17,167 nt of DNA, taken from the NCBI GenBank assembly GCA_009774215.1, contig VSNH01000076.1:1-17167 (forward strand). Direction: 5' to 3'. Positions 1 to 6,973 of this stretch are shown one piece after another. The notes beneath the pieces are model-generated. The model made no database searches, was not told the origin of the DNA, and saw only the letters and a list, made by a program, of their open reading frames with translations. Source of the DNA: Lachnospiraceae bacterium. GTDB lineage: Bacteria; Bacillota; Clostridia; Lachnospirales; Lachnospiraceae. Position 1 is the stretch's first letter. Every line of letters starts with the position of its first letter. Position numbers and translations under genes: made by a program.

Positions 1-77
1 GGTTTTGTCAATAAAATTCAGGGAGTTCGGCTAAGTGTGGCGAAAATTCATCGTCACGTTTTCGAGAATCCGGGATA

Positions 78-746
78 CTACTTACATGCTATATAAATAT
101 CCATACTCTCCCCGTCTGTTTCAAAGCAGGGAATCACGTCCTGTTCCGTGTGTTCGAAACCATTCACGCGCATGTATTCCATAAGTGTTTTATAAGCGTT
201 CGGAATGGTTACAAAAGGATTGTCAAAGGGCTTTTCAATGTGTACTGCCGCATATTTATGGGCTGCCTGTTCGTATATCTCACGGTCAGGCGGAACGACC
301 CCGTCCGGCAATACCCACGCCGCTTCATAGCCGTGCATATTGAAGACATTGACCTGTTCCTGTGACACATTCGGAAAATCCCAGCCGATGACGCGGGGAT
401 GATCCACCCCGCATCTGCGAGCGATGGATATCACATTGTTGACAGCATCCCCCTCCGGGTCTACGCTGATAACGGCATGTTTGATATAGCGAAAAGCGGG
501 AACGGTCTCGACGCGCAGATTGGTATACGTTTCGCCGCATGCCACCATATCCCCTCGGAACAGATCATCCAGCGTACAGTTGAAAAAACCGCAAAGCTCT
601 ACCGCCTTTTCCATTTCGGGCTGCGCTGCATCCAGTTCCCATTTTGATACCGTCTGGCGGCTGATATGCATTTTTTCAGCCAGATCCTCCTGTGTCATAT
701 TTCCTCTCAGATGCCGCAGGAACTGTAAATTTTTCCCAAAACTCAT
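78..746 (-). CDS. XRE-family regulator with GyrI-like effector domain
   Basis: This 222-residue protein probably represses or activates transcription in response to a small ligand. Residues 5-65 form an XRE/Cro-type helix-turn-helix; MTQEDLAEKMHISRQTVSKWE (residues 17-37, split here as MTQEDLAEKM and HISRQTVSKWE) is the typical helix pair. From about residue 75 to the end the sequence resembles GyrI-like/AraC effector-binding domains, which bind hydrophobic ligands; key features are the YEQAAHKYAAVHIEKPF segment and the acidic PCFETDGESMDIYIACK tail. The start has an AAGGAG site nine bases upstream. It has its own promoter and a palindrome at the expected transcription start, so autoregulation is plausible. 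The HTH call is firm; the GyrI assignment is from pattern memory. The target genes are unknown, but the upstream methyltransferase/carbamoyltransferase group is the nearest candidate. Confidence 0.88.
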   Translation of the reverse strand: MSFGKNLQFLRHLRGNMTQEDLAEKMHISRQTVSKWELDAAQPEMEKAVELCGFFNCTLDDLFRGDMVACGETYTNLRVETVPAFRYIKHAVISVDPEGDAVNNVISIARRCGVDHPRVIGWDFPNVSQEQVNVFNMHGYEAAWVLPDGVVPPDREIYEQAAHKYAAVHIEKPFDNPFVTIPNAYKTLMEYMRVNGFEHTEQDVIPCFETDGESMDIYIACK

Positions 747-770
747 AAAAGTATTCTCCTTTTCTTTTTC

Positions 771-788
771 TTATGCAGCGCCGCATAA
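771..788. promoter_or_regulatory. Candidate operator palindrome
   Basis: The sequence TTATGC-AGCGCC-GCATAA is an 18-base near-perfect inverted repeat (one mismatched pair inside). It lies directly at the expected transcription start of the XRE regulator, immediately downstream of its -10 element. An XRE dimer bound here would block initiation, so autoregulation is a reasonable inference. No second copy was noticed in the window. Confidence 0.4.
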
Positions 789-790
789 CC

Positions 791-819
791 AGTATATATT
801 TTTCCTCGGCAGGCTTCAA
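791..819 (-). promoter_or_regulatory. Sigma-A type promoter for the XRE regulator
   Basis: Read on the minus strand, TTGAAG (814-819) and TATACT (791-796) are separated by exactly 17 bases, close to the TTGACA/TATAAT consensus. Predicted initiation falls near 785, about 40 bases before the regulator's start codon. Confidence 0.6.
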
Positions 820-873
820 CCAATCTGTATGCGCTATTTTTTTGATTCGCGCAACTTCAAAGTGCGGAGAATT

Positions 874-1578
874 TTATTTTAATTTGATGTAAATCCCCAC
901 AAAACAAGTATAAGGCTTAATGAGCGTTTCATAATACTTCCTGTCCCCGCGCGCATATTCATTATCTGTCGCAAGCCACTCCGCCCATGCCTGACTGAAA
1001 CAATCCATCTCCCATGTTTCCACCACTTCGATTCTGTCGCCGCCGATAAGTTCTTTCCAGCGTTCCGGGTTTTTGAACATATAAGCGTCGTCTCCGAGCC
1101 AGTCAGAAAGCAGTTCCTCTGCGCGGTCTGCATAGGCATCCTTTAGGCCGGGGATTCCGATCAGAACCTCTCCGCCGTCTTTCATAAACGGCAAAATCTT
1201 TTCCTGAAAAAAGCCCTCGTTTCCCGCAAAATAATGGTAGGAGTCGATACTGACCAGCGCACAAAACTGTTTCTTTTCAAAGTGAAGGTTGTTCGCATCC
1301 TCACAGACGGGCGTTACCTGCTCTCCAACGCCCCACCTGTCAAACCGCTTCCCATTTTCTTCCGCGCTCACCCATAAATCGTTCGCAAAGACTTTCGCCC
1401 CTGTCTCTCTGGCAATGATTAGGCTTGTCAGTCCCGTTCCGCATCCCAGATCGAGTATCACGTCGTCAGCGGCAAGCCGCAAAGGATATTTGTCAAACAG
1501 CTCCGCCAATATCCTTGCGCTGTTTGGTCCCATCATCGTTTCCGCTGAAATATATGCTTTATAGGTATCAATATTCAT
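874..1578 (-). CDS. Class I SAM-dependent methyltransferase
   Basis: This is a 234-residue cytoplasmic methyltransferase of the Rossmann-fold class I type. The SAM-binding motif I is VILDLGCGTGLTS at about residues 40-52, followed by an acidic post-I loop (VFANDLW) and a motif-II-like CALVSIDSYHYF near residue 110. The segment GGEVLIGIPGLKD matches the strand after motif III. The C-terminal half is rich in aromatic residues and may bind the acceptor, which cannot be identified from sequence. A strong GAGGAGGAAGG ribosome site precedes the ATG. It lies 49 bases downstream of the carbamoyltransferase with no visible terminator between, so co-transcription is likely. Confidence in the family is high; the substrate is unknown. 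Confidence 0.9.
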   Translation of the reverse strand: MNIDTYKAYISAETMMGPNSARILAELFDKYPLRLAADDVILDLGCGTGLTSLIIARETGAKVFANDLWVSAEENGKRFDRWGVGEQVTPVCEDANNLHFEKKQFCALVSIDSYHYFAGNEGFFQEKILPFMKDGGEVLIGIPGLKDAYADRAEELLSDWLGDDAYMFKNPERWKELIGGDRIEVVETWEMDCFSQAWAEWLATDNEYARGDRKYYETLIKPYTCFVGIYIKLK

Positions 1579-1627
1579 TCACCCTTCCTCCTCTACATTC
1601 TATATTTGCCGAGTGCCCTGTTTTATC

Positions 1628-2461
1628 TTACAGATTTTTCAGACACCACACCATCACCGCCTGCTGAACCACAAGCAGATTCTTCTTAAACGCATACCCC
1701 ACAAAATATTCCGACTCTATTGCATCTGCTGAGACTTCCTCCCCGCGGTAAAAAGGCGGGCAGGGATTTAGGACGGCATTTTTGTTTGCCATATCCATGA
1801 CTTCTCTCGTCACCTGACAACCCTTAAAATCATCCAGTTCTTCCGTCGTCAAGGAATCCGTGCATATAATATCTTTTCCCCTGACCGCCGTCTCTATCTC
1901 ATGGAATACCTGCACGCCGTCCATCTCATAACCGGCGCCACAGCACTGCGACAGCTCGAATCCCAGCACCTCAGAAGCCTCTTTCCAAGCCAGACCGATA
2001 TTGCCGTTTTTACCACAGAACAGATATTGATCATGGATAAAGTCCTCTCTGCTTTTTGACAGGGAATACAGGTCTGACAAGATTTCACAGGGATGATTCA
2101 CATCGGTCATAGCATTGATAATCGGAACGTCTGCATACTTGGCAGCTTCTTCCAACAGCCGTATATCCTTATGCCGGATAATGACAAGGTCAGCCCAGTT
2201 ATTTAAATAGCCAAAGACGTCCCGTGTCACTTCCCTTTTGTCCAAAGCGTCACCCGGAAACAGAATCGGCTGCCCGCCAAACAACCAGATACCTTTTTCA
2301 AAAGTGACCCGCGTCCTGATACTGGCTGCCGGAAAAAACAGAGCGACACTTTTTTCACGGAGAAAACCATCATATTTTCCCGCATTGATGTCGTCTACGA
2401 TATGAAATATTTCATAGATATCACTTGCCTGTAAATCGGTTAATCTGAGCAGATTCTTCAT
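1628..2461 (-). CDS. Atypical ornithine-type carbamoyltransferase
   Basis: This protein belongs to the aspartate/ornithine carbamoyltransferase superfamily, which transfers a carbamoyl group from carbamoyl phosphate to an amine. I chose the start giving 277 residues, because GGAGG lies five bases before that ATG; an in-frame ATG four codons upstream overlaps the ribosome site itself. The carbamoyl-phosphate loop is SIRTR (47-51) instead of STRTR, the HPCE box (123-126) replaces HPCQ, and the substrate loop is NPCPPFYRGEEVS (232-244) instead of HCLP. The cysteine is kept but the histidine is lost. It is about 30-60 residues shorter than usual ornithine transcarbamylases. The RGEEV segment recalls acetyl/succinylornithine transcarbamylases, so the acceptor may not be ornithine. 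No arginine-pathway genes are nearby. A composite palindromic element lies just upstream. Confidence 0.82.
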   Translation of the reverse strand: MKNLLRLTDLQASDIYEIFHIVDDINAGKYDGFLREKSVALFFPAASIRTRVTFEKGIWLFGGQPILFPGDALDKREVTRDVFGYLNNWADLVIIRHKDIRLLEEAAKYADVPIINAMTDVNHPCEILSDLYSLSKSREDFIHDQYLFCGKNGNIGLAWKEASEVLGFELSQCCGAGYEMDGVQVFHEIETAVRGKDIICTDSLTTEELDDFKGCQVTREVMDMANKNAVLNPCPPFYRGEEVSADAIESEYFVGYAFKKNLLVVQQAVMVWCLKNL

Positions 2462-2473
2462 GCAAACCTCCAT

Positions 2474-2522
2474 GTCACAGCCCTGCTGTGACTCAAATCA
2501 ATGCGGAGAATGCCGCATTTCA
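2474..2522 (-). repeat. Composite palindromic leader element, copy A (partly degenerate)
   Basis: It contains the hairpin GTCACAGC-CCT-GCTGTGAC (2474-2492), then 12 bases, then the core left arm GGAGAATGCC (2505-2514) and loop GCATTTCA. The right arm, expected to be GGCATTCTCC, is decayed to CGCTATGTTCC. The core arm and loop are identical to copy D near the right edge, and the 12-base spacing is also the same. On the minus strand it sits immediately before the ribosome site of the carbamoyltransferase gene. Confidence 0.7.
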
Positions 2523-2539
2523 CGCTATGTTCCGAAGGC

Positions 2540-2750
2540 TCATAACAGCTTATCCAGCTCTTCATTCAATCTTGCTTTTAGCCTCTCCAACTCCTCACCC
2601 GCAGAACTGTATTTTTCATCATTTAATTCTTTGTCGAGTTGCTACTAACCATTCAATAAGTAGGGAAAATCTTTCTGCATTTGCATCACAAAATTTTGTC
2701 ATTTCTTCTATGCCGGGTGTTTCTTGTTTATTGAGCATTCTCTCGTACAT
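2540..2750 (-). pseudogene. Frame-broken small gene (DUF3788-like N-terminus)
   Basis: A GGAGG site lies five bases before an ATG at 2750, starting MYERMLNKQETPGIEEM. This frame stops after 43 codons (stop at 2619-2621). A one-base shift around 2636-2646 joins it to an open frame reading LDKELNDEKYSSAGEELE and ending LNEELDKLL at the stop at 2540-2542. The opening resembles DUF3788-family proteins as I remember them, which are normally much longer. The charged, helical ending looks like the coiled-coil tail of another family (possibly an ABC-F ATPase), so this may be two remnants joined rather than a simple frameshift. It starts 16 bases after the MBL hydrolase gene, in the same operon. Confidence 0.5.
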
Positions 2751-2766
2751 AAATACCTCCATAAGC

Positions 2767-3576
2767 TTAATTAACAAAAATACTCTCCCCGTCGTCGGGA
2801 ACCCACAGCCTTCCAGAATAGACCTTTTCGCCCTCCTCTTTGTAAAGCCGCCTCCTGTCCTGTATATGGCTGTCCTCCGTGTGCATGAGAATCAGATTTT
2901 TCACCCGCAATTCCTCCGCGGTCTGGCAGACGTCCCGGACAGTGCTGTGGTGCTTTTCGTAAGGTTTAAACTTCTCTTTCTCGGCATACAGACAGAACGC
3001 CTCATGGAGCAGCCAGGAGGCGCCCTTCACTTCGGCGTAAAATTTCGGATTGAGCGGTTCGTCTCCGCAGAAAAACAAACTTTCCTCCGTCATCTTAAAT
3101 CCATACTGGATTAATTTGGTTGACATAATATTAAAAAAGGTAATCTCTCTGCCAAGGATTATGTGGGAATCCCCATCACGCAGCCTGACCAGCCGCATCC
3201 TGCCGCCAAACAAATCCGTCACCTTTTTCATCAGGACAATCCCGCAGATGGTCTGCAGATTTTCCATGACCTCGTCGCACGCATAGATTCTCAGCTCGCC
3301 GCCATATTTCCCCGCAAGCATCAACTGCCCGATTCTTCTCACAATCCACACCGCCCCGAGAATGTGGTCGGAATGGGCATGGGTGATAAATAAATCGTGA
3401 ATCTGCGTCAGGGCAATGTCCTGTTCCTCCAGAATGCGGAGAATCTGGTTACCGCCTCCCCCGTCCACAAGGAAACATCCTTCACGTTCCCGTAGAATAA
3501 AACATGTGTTATAGCATTTTGTCACTGTGGCATGTCCCGTGCCCAGCATGGTAATTGATAAGCCGTTATCATTCAT
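2767..3576 (-). CDS. MBL-fold metallohydrolase (RNase Z-like)
   Basis: This 269-residue protein has the metallo-beta-lactamase fold. The di-metal motif THAHSDH is at residues 65-71, preceded by the VDGGGGN strand-loop. Later ligands are visible as FFCGDEPLNP (aspartate), LLHEAF and LILMHTEDSH (histidines). The arrangement resembles RNase Z/elaC-like members, but the sequence lacks clear tRNA-processing hallmarks, so the substrate (RNA, nucleotide or other phosphodiester or ester) is open. An upstream in-frame ATG exists at 3672, but the ATG at 3576 with GGGAGGAG 11 bases before it and the conserved LGTGHA strand right after it fits better. It follows an HD-domain pseudogene and precedes the small broken gene. 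Confidence 0.85.
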   Translation of the reverse strand: MNDNGLSITMLGTGHATVTKCYNTCFILREREGCFLVDGGGGNQILRILEEQDIALTQIHDLFITHAHSDHILGAVWIVRRIGQLMLAGKYGGELRIYACDEVMENLQTICGIVLMKKVTDLFGGRMRLVRLRDGDSHIILGREITFFNIMSTKLIQYGFKMTEESLFFCGDEPLNPKFYAEVKGASWLLHEAFCLYAEKEKFKPYEKHHSTVRDVCQTAEELRVKNLILMHTEDSHIQDRRRLYKEEGEKVYSGRLWVPDDGESIFVN

Positions 3577-3659
3577 AGCGTTTCTGACTCCTCCCGGATT
3601 TTCTCCAACCGGCTGACATATTTTTTCATCTACCCGCCTGAACCTTTCGGGCAATGATT

Positions 3660-3904
3660 TTATTCGACGCATGAAGGTGTTTTCTGATATTTACCGTCGG
3701 TGCTGCCATATTTTTCACGGCACAGCGGACAGGCGATGTCATGTAAAACCGCCGCTGTCTCAAGTGTAAGTGCGTATTTTCATCCAGATGCTCACACTCC
3801 CCGATCGTCTTCGCATAGGCGTAGACTTTCAGGAAATGGGCAATGTCATACCGATTTCCCCCCGAATACACAATCATCTTCTTAATCCATTCCGAAACTG
3901 TCAT
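3660..3904 (-). pseudogene. Frameshifted and truncated HD-domain phosphohydrolase
   Basis: The start codon at 3904 has GGAGG five bases upstream and begins MTVSEWIKKMIVYSGGN, followed by DIAHFLKVYAYAKTIGE, typical of small HD-domain hydrolases and carrying the first metal-binding histidine. At about 3773 one base is missing. In the shifted frame the sequence continues ALTLETAAVLHDIACPLC and REKYGSTDGKYQ, which holds the diagnostic HD pair, then stops at 3660. The family normally runs on to about 160-180 residues with a second histidine and a final aspartate, all absent here. The gene is therefore both frameshifted and C-terminally lost. It was probably the first gene of the leftward operon. 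Confidence 0.8.
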
Positions 3905-3945
3905 CTTTTCCTCCATTCCTATCTAATTACACAATGATTTCATTT

Positions 3946-3974
3946 ATTTTACTTTATAGCGGATCAAAAAACAA
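3946..3974 (-). promoter_or_regulatory. Candidate promoter of the leftward HD/MBL operon
   Basis: On the minus strand TTGTTT (3969-3974) and TAAAAT (3946-3951) are spaced 17 bases apart, about 40 bases before the HD pseudogene start. The AT-rich 3917-4201 interval separates divergent units and holds no credible gene. A clear promoter for the rightward GNAT gene was not recognised in it. Confidence 0.45.
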
Positions 3975-4201
3975 GAAAAGGAAAAACATGTTGTTTCGGT
4001 GCGAGTTGTAAAAAATGTGGCACATCTTTTATTATAAATGCAAAATGTTCCCCCAACAGCATTCATATAGATTATACTATTCCATAGAAGTGTTGGAAAC
4101 CGCCGTATGAAGAAATGGTGGTGGCTTCCTGTCCCTTTCGATACATAAAAAGCATAAAAGACTTTACATCTTAAAATCATTTATGGTATAAGGAGAATGA
4201 C

Positions 4202-4771
4202 ATGGAAAACAAAATAATCGTAACAGAATCAGAAAGATTGATTTTAAGAAGATACAGGAAAGAAGATATACAGGACCTATTTGAATATTTGTCCGATCCA
4301 GAAGTGGTGAAATACGAACCCTATAAACCGCTGACTTTTAATGAAACAAAAGATAATCTGGATTGGCGCATAAGTACAGAGGAAATGATTGCCGTCGAAT
4401 TGAAAGCCCCTCACAAAATGATCGGCAATGTATATATAGGAAAACGCGACTTTGAATCGCTGGAAATCGGTTATGTATTTAATCGGAACTACTGGGGAAA
4501 CGGCTATGCCTCAGAGAGCTGCAAAGCTTTAATCCAGCAGGCATTTGCAGACGGCGTGCACAGAATCTATGCGGAATGCGATCCCGACAATAAGAACTCG
4601 TGGAAATTGCTTGAAGCATTAGGATTTCAGCGGGAAGCCCATTTTAGAAAAAATGTATATTTCTGGAAAGATGCCGCCGGAAAAGCGATTTGGAAAGATA
4701 CCTATGTATATGCCAAATTAAATCCAAAAGCGGAGGAAACATGTATAAACATCACGAAGAATCTATCGTAA
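4202..4771 (+). CDS. GNAT acetyltransferase, RimJ/RimL type
   Basis: This 189-residue protein is a GCN5-related N-acetyltransferase that would use acetyl-CoA on an amine, such as a protein N-terminus, antibiotic or small metabolite. TESERLILRRYRKEDIQDLF at the N-terminus is the typical first strand and helix of the RimJ/RimL group. The acetyl-CoA loop is NYWGNGYASES at about residues 96-106. AECDPDNKNSWKLLEALGF matches the later strand-helix with the conserved asparagine-serine pair. An AAGGAG site lies six bases before the ATG. The gene overlaps the start of the next by 31 bases, so translation is probably coupled. The tail after VYAKLNPK reads like out-of-family extension. Confidence 0.88.
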   Translation: MENKIIVTESERLILRRYRKEDIQDLFEYLSDPEVVKYEPYKPLTFNETKDNLDWRISTEEMIAVELKAPHKMIGNVYIGKRDFESLEIGYVFNRNYWGNGYASESCKALIQQAFADGVHRIYAECDPDNKNSWKLLEALGFQREAHFRKNVYFWKDAAGKAIWKDTYVYAKLNPKAEETCINITKNLS

Positions 4772-5526
4772 ATATGAAAGAACATTTTAGGAAACACGGA
4801 GCAGTCGCTCTGATACTTACCGGCTCTGTAGCTAAGGGCACGGAAAGGGCTGATTCGGATCTGGACGGCGTGGTGATTTTGTCGGAAGAAGCATACGCAG
4901 AGAAAGAAAAAAATCATACCACAACAGAAACAATAGACGGGCTATGTACCTACGAAGGCGGCTATTTTGACGTGAAATATATGACGAAGCAATATCTGAA
5001 AGATTTGTCTGAGAAAGGGAGCGAACCTGCCAGAAACGGGTTTACGAAAGCCAAAATATTATTTTGCAATGATGCGGAGATTGCAGATATCCTGCCGCAG
5101 ATTCCCGTATTCCAGAAAGCGGAAAAAGCGGAAAAATTATTATCGTTTTACTCAGATTTCTGGCTCAATTATCATTATTTTCTTAAATCATGCCCGATTG
5201 ACGGATATATGAAAATGCATACGATAGCAGAAATCATTTACAGTATCTATCGGATGATACTCCAAGAGAATGAGATTTTGTTTGACTGCAACAGACGACT
5301 GGAACATCAGGTGAAAACTCTATCCGAAAAAACTGCCGAGCTGGTACGCATAGGAAGAAAACTGGAGATTTCCCAGAGTATACCAGATGCGGACCAATTT
5401 GTGGATGCGTATATGGAGATTACAACTTATATACCTCCTAAAGATATTGCTATCATTTTGACAAGATATGCAAAGGACTTTCAAGAGTGGTGGCGGGAAC
5501 CCAGACCGAATATAAAGGAATGGTAA
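4741..5526 (+). CDS. Nucleotidyltransferase-fold protein
   Basis: This 261-residue protein carries the minimal nucleotidyltransferase signature. LTGSVAKGTERADSDLDGVV (about residues 26-45) gives the GS motif and the paired metal-binding aspartates D40 and D42. A likely third carboxylate lies in GGYFDVKY near residue 77. The C-terminal 150 residues are helical and resemble the companion domain of aminoglycoside or Pol-beta-like nucleotidyltransferases. GGAGG four bases upstream of the ATG at 4741 supports this start over a longer frame beginning at 4690. The pairing with an acetyltransferase resembles small resistance or modification cassettes, but no substrate can be assigned. The overlap with the GNAT gene indicates an operon. 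Confidence 0.83.
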   Translation: MYKHHEESIVNMKEHFRKHGAVALILTGSVAKGTERADSDLDGVVILSEEAYAEKEKNHTTTETIDGLCTYEGGYFDVKYMTKQYLKDLSEKGSEPARNGFTKAKILFCNDAEIADILPQIPVFQKAEKAEKLLSFYSDFWLNYHYFLKSCPIDGYMKMHTIAEIIYSIYRMILQENEILFDCNRRLEHQVKTLSEKTAELVRIGRKLEISQSIPDADQFVDAYMEITTYIPPKDIAIILTRYAKDFQEWWREPRPNIKEW

Positions 5527-5553
5527 TAAAGATGTGAAAAAGGAGGCAGGGTA

Positions 5554-5730
5554 TTGGTGGCTGCTCTTGGAATGAAAAATTCAGATGGGACATATGTTGG
5601 ATTTTGGGGAGCAATGAGTAATGAGAGCAGGTCTTTTCGTCCATGGACTCATCAGTTTACAAGAGGATTATATCTTGCGGGTGTTGAAACTTATGCTGAT
5701 GCAGTTGCACCGGAAGGATGGACTAAATAG
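5554..5730 (+). pseudogene. GyrI-like domain fragment, 58 codons, TTG start
   Basis: An AAGGAGG site lies seven bases before a TTG codon that opens a 58-residue frame, 27 bases after the nucleotidyltransferase stop. It contains the stretches TYVGFWGAMSNESRSFRPW and GLYLAGVETYADAVAPEGWT. From memory these match the middle of GyrI-like effector-binding proteins, which continue with a tryptophan after the WTK. Here the next codon is TAG, one base from TGG, and no homologous continuation is visible before the convergent methyltransferase. It could be a truncated remnant or, less likely, a functional minidomain. ATG at 5572 is a second possible start but lacks a good ribosome site. Confidence 0.55.
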
Positions 5731-5736
5731 GTAGGT

Positions 5737-6348
5737 TCAGAAAACAAGAGGCTCTTTCGTAATCACCGCCACCGCGCAGGGCATCCTCCCGTCAACCACA
5801 AAATAGGACACATCCTCATAGCCCGCGTCCGCAAAAAACTGCCGATAGGACTGCAAATCATACTGCCTCTTAAAGTTTGCTCCCGCCATTTCAAGCAGAC
5901 GAACCGCCATCCTATTCACACCCGCCGACGCGTTGATATAGGTCGGCACGATTATTTTGCCGCCCGGCTTACATACACGCTCCAACTCCTTCAATGCGGC
6001 GCAGGGGTCGTCCAGCAGATGTATCACATTTCCCGCAACGACCTTGTCAAATCTGTTATCGCGGCAGTTCAGATGCGTCATATCCGCGCGCCTTACTCTG
6101 ACATTGTCACAGGCACGGCAGTTTCTTGCCGCCTGCCTCAGCATCCCCACGGAAAAGTCCGTTGCTATGAGTTTCCGGCATTTCGGGGCGATGATTCTGC
6201 TGATCGCGCCCGTCCCGCAGGCACACTCTAACACCACGTCATCCGACGCGATTTCCTCCGCCACTTTTCTGCCAAGCCCACGGTACACCTTTCCGTTATA
6301 AATCGTTTCAAATAAATCATACAATCCTGACACGTTATCCCAAAACAT
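5737..6348 (-). CDS. Class I SAM-dependent methyltransferase (UbiE-like)
   Basis: This 203-residue methyltransferase has motif I as VVLECACGTGAIS near residues 38-50 (glutamate-cysteine in place of the common DLGCG), post-I IATDFSVGML, motif II VRRADMTHLNC, and the VVAGNVIHLLDDP and KPGGKIIVPTYIN segments of the Methyltransf_11/UbiE group. The N-terminal FWDNVSGLYDLFETIYNG is typical of this group. The acceptor is unknown. AAGGAG lies five bases before the ATG. It sits 52 bases after the second chromate transporter gene, so the three may form one transcript. It converges with the GyrI-like remnant with only six bases between them. Confidence 0.88.
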   Translation of the reverse strand: MFWDNVSGLYDLFETIYNGKVYRGLGRKVAEEIASDDVVLECACGTGAISRIIAPKCRKLIATDFSVGMLRQAARNCRACDNVRVRRADMTHLNCRDNRFDKVVAGNVIHLLDDPCAALKELERVCKPGGKIIVPTYINASAGVNRMAVRLLEMAGANFKRQYDLQSYRQFFADAGYEDVSYFVVDGRMPCAVAVITKEPLVF

Positions 6349-6400
6349 AGTTGCTCCTTAACCGTTCCTCTCCCGAACATCAGATTTTTATGATGTCCGT

Positions 6401-6973
6401 TTAAATACATTTTATCAAAATTCCAAGCCCTGCGGACACCACAATCATCCAGACGGGCGATGGCGCTTTCCGTCTCGCTCTTCTGGCGAGCACGCCCCAG
6501 ACCGCCAATACCAGAAATACAAAAATTCTGCCAGCATGAGGAGCAAAGGCATCCTCCAAGCGTTTGATACCGAAAAAGACATCCATTCCCATAATGACTG
6601 CCGTCGCCAGAATCAAGGCGGCGACGCATGGGCGAACCGCCCCGAGGAATGCCTTGACGCCCTCATATTTCATCAAATTTTTCAGACAGGCAACGATCAA
6701 CAAAATCAGGATAAAAGCCGGCAGTATCACGCCGAGAGTCGCCAGAAACGCCCCGAGGATCCCTCCCTGCGATACCCCTACAAAAGTTGCCATATTCACG
6801 GCAAGCGGTCCCGGCGTTGATTCTGAAACAGCCACAAAAGCCATAAATTCCTTTTCCGTCAGCCAGTTGTTATCAAGAACCGTTTCCCTGATCAGGGAAA
6901 TCATGCCATAGCCCCCGCCAAAGGAAACTGCGCCGATTTTCAAAAATGCAAGAAACAGTTGTATATAAATCAC
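6401..6973 (-). CDS. Chromate transporter family protein (half-size)
   Basis: This 190-residue membrane protein is a single CHR domain, as in short-chain chromate transporters, which occur as pairs. The N-terminal signature KIGAVSFGGGYGMISLI and the SESTPGPLAVNMATFVG loop are diagnostic, followed by four or five further hydrophobic segments. It starts with GTG, which overlaps the stop of its partner as GTGA, with GGAGG eight bases upstream inside the partner gene. The family was named for chromate efflux, but in gut anaerobes the real substrate is uncertain. It is similar to its neighbour, consistent with an ancient duplication and a heterodimer. Confidence 0.92.
   Translation of the reverse strand: MIYIQLFLAFLKIGAVSFGGGYGMISLIRETVLDNNWLTEKEFMAFVAVSESTPGPLAVNMATFVGVSQGGILGAFLATLGVILPAFILILLIVACLKNLMKYEGVKAFLGAVRPCVAALILATAVIMGMDVFFGIKRLEDAFAPHAGRIFVFLVLAVWGVLARRARRKAPSPVWMIVVSAGLGILIKCI

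Noticed and set aside
1..77. Left edge interval with a TTGACA on the minus strand
   Set aside because: A -10 partner would lie outside the window and no coding frame is visible, so nothing was annotated.
2488..3114. A 208-codon open frame on the plus strand
   Set aside because: It is antisense to the MBL hydrolase and the small broken gene, has no ribosome site, and its translation lacks recognisable motifs.
3944..4180. A 78-codon minus-strand frame in the divergent gap
   Set aside because: It has no ribosome site and overlaps the candidate promoter; the sequence is AT-rich and reads as intergenic.
6375..6400. ACATCA/TGATGT hairpin after the chromate-family genes
   Set aside because: The stem is only six base pairs and lacks a T run, so it was not called as a terminator.
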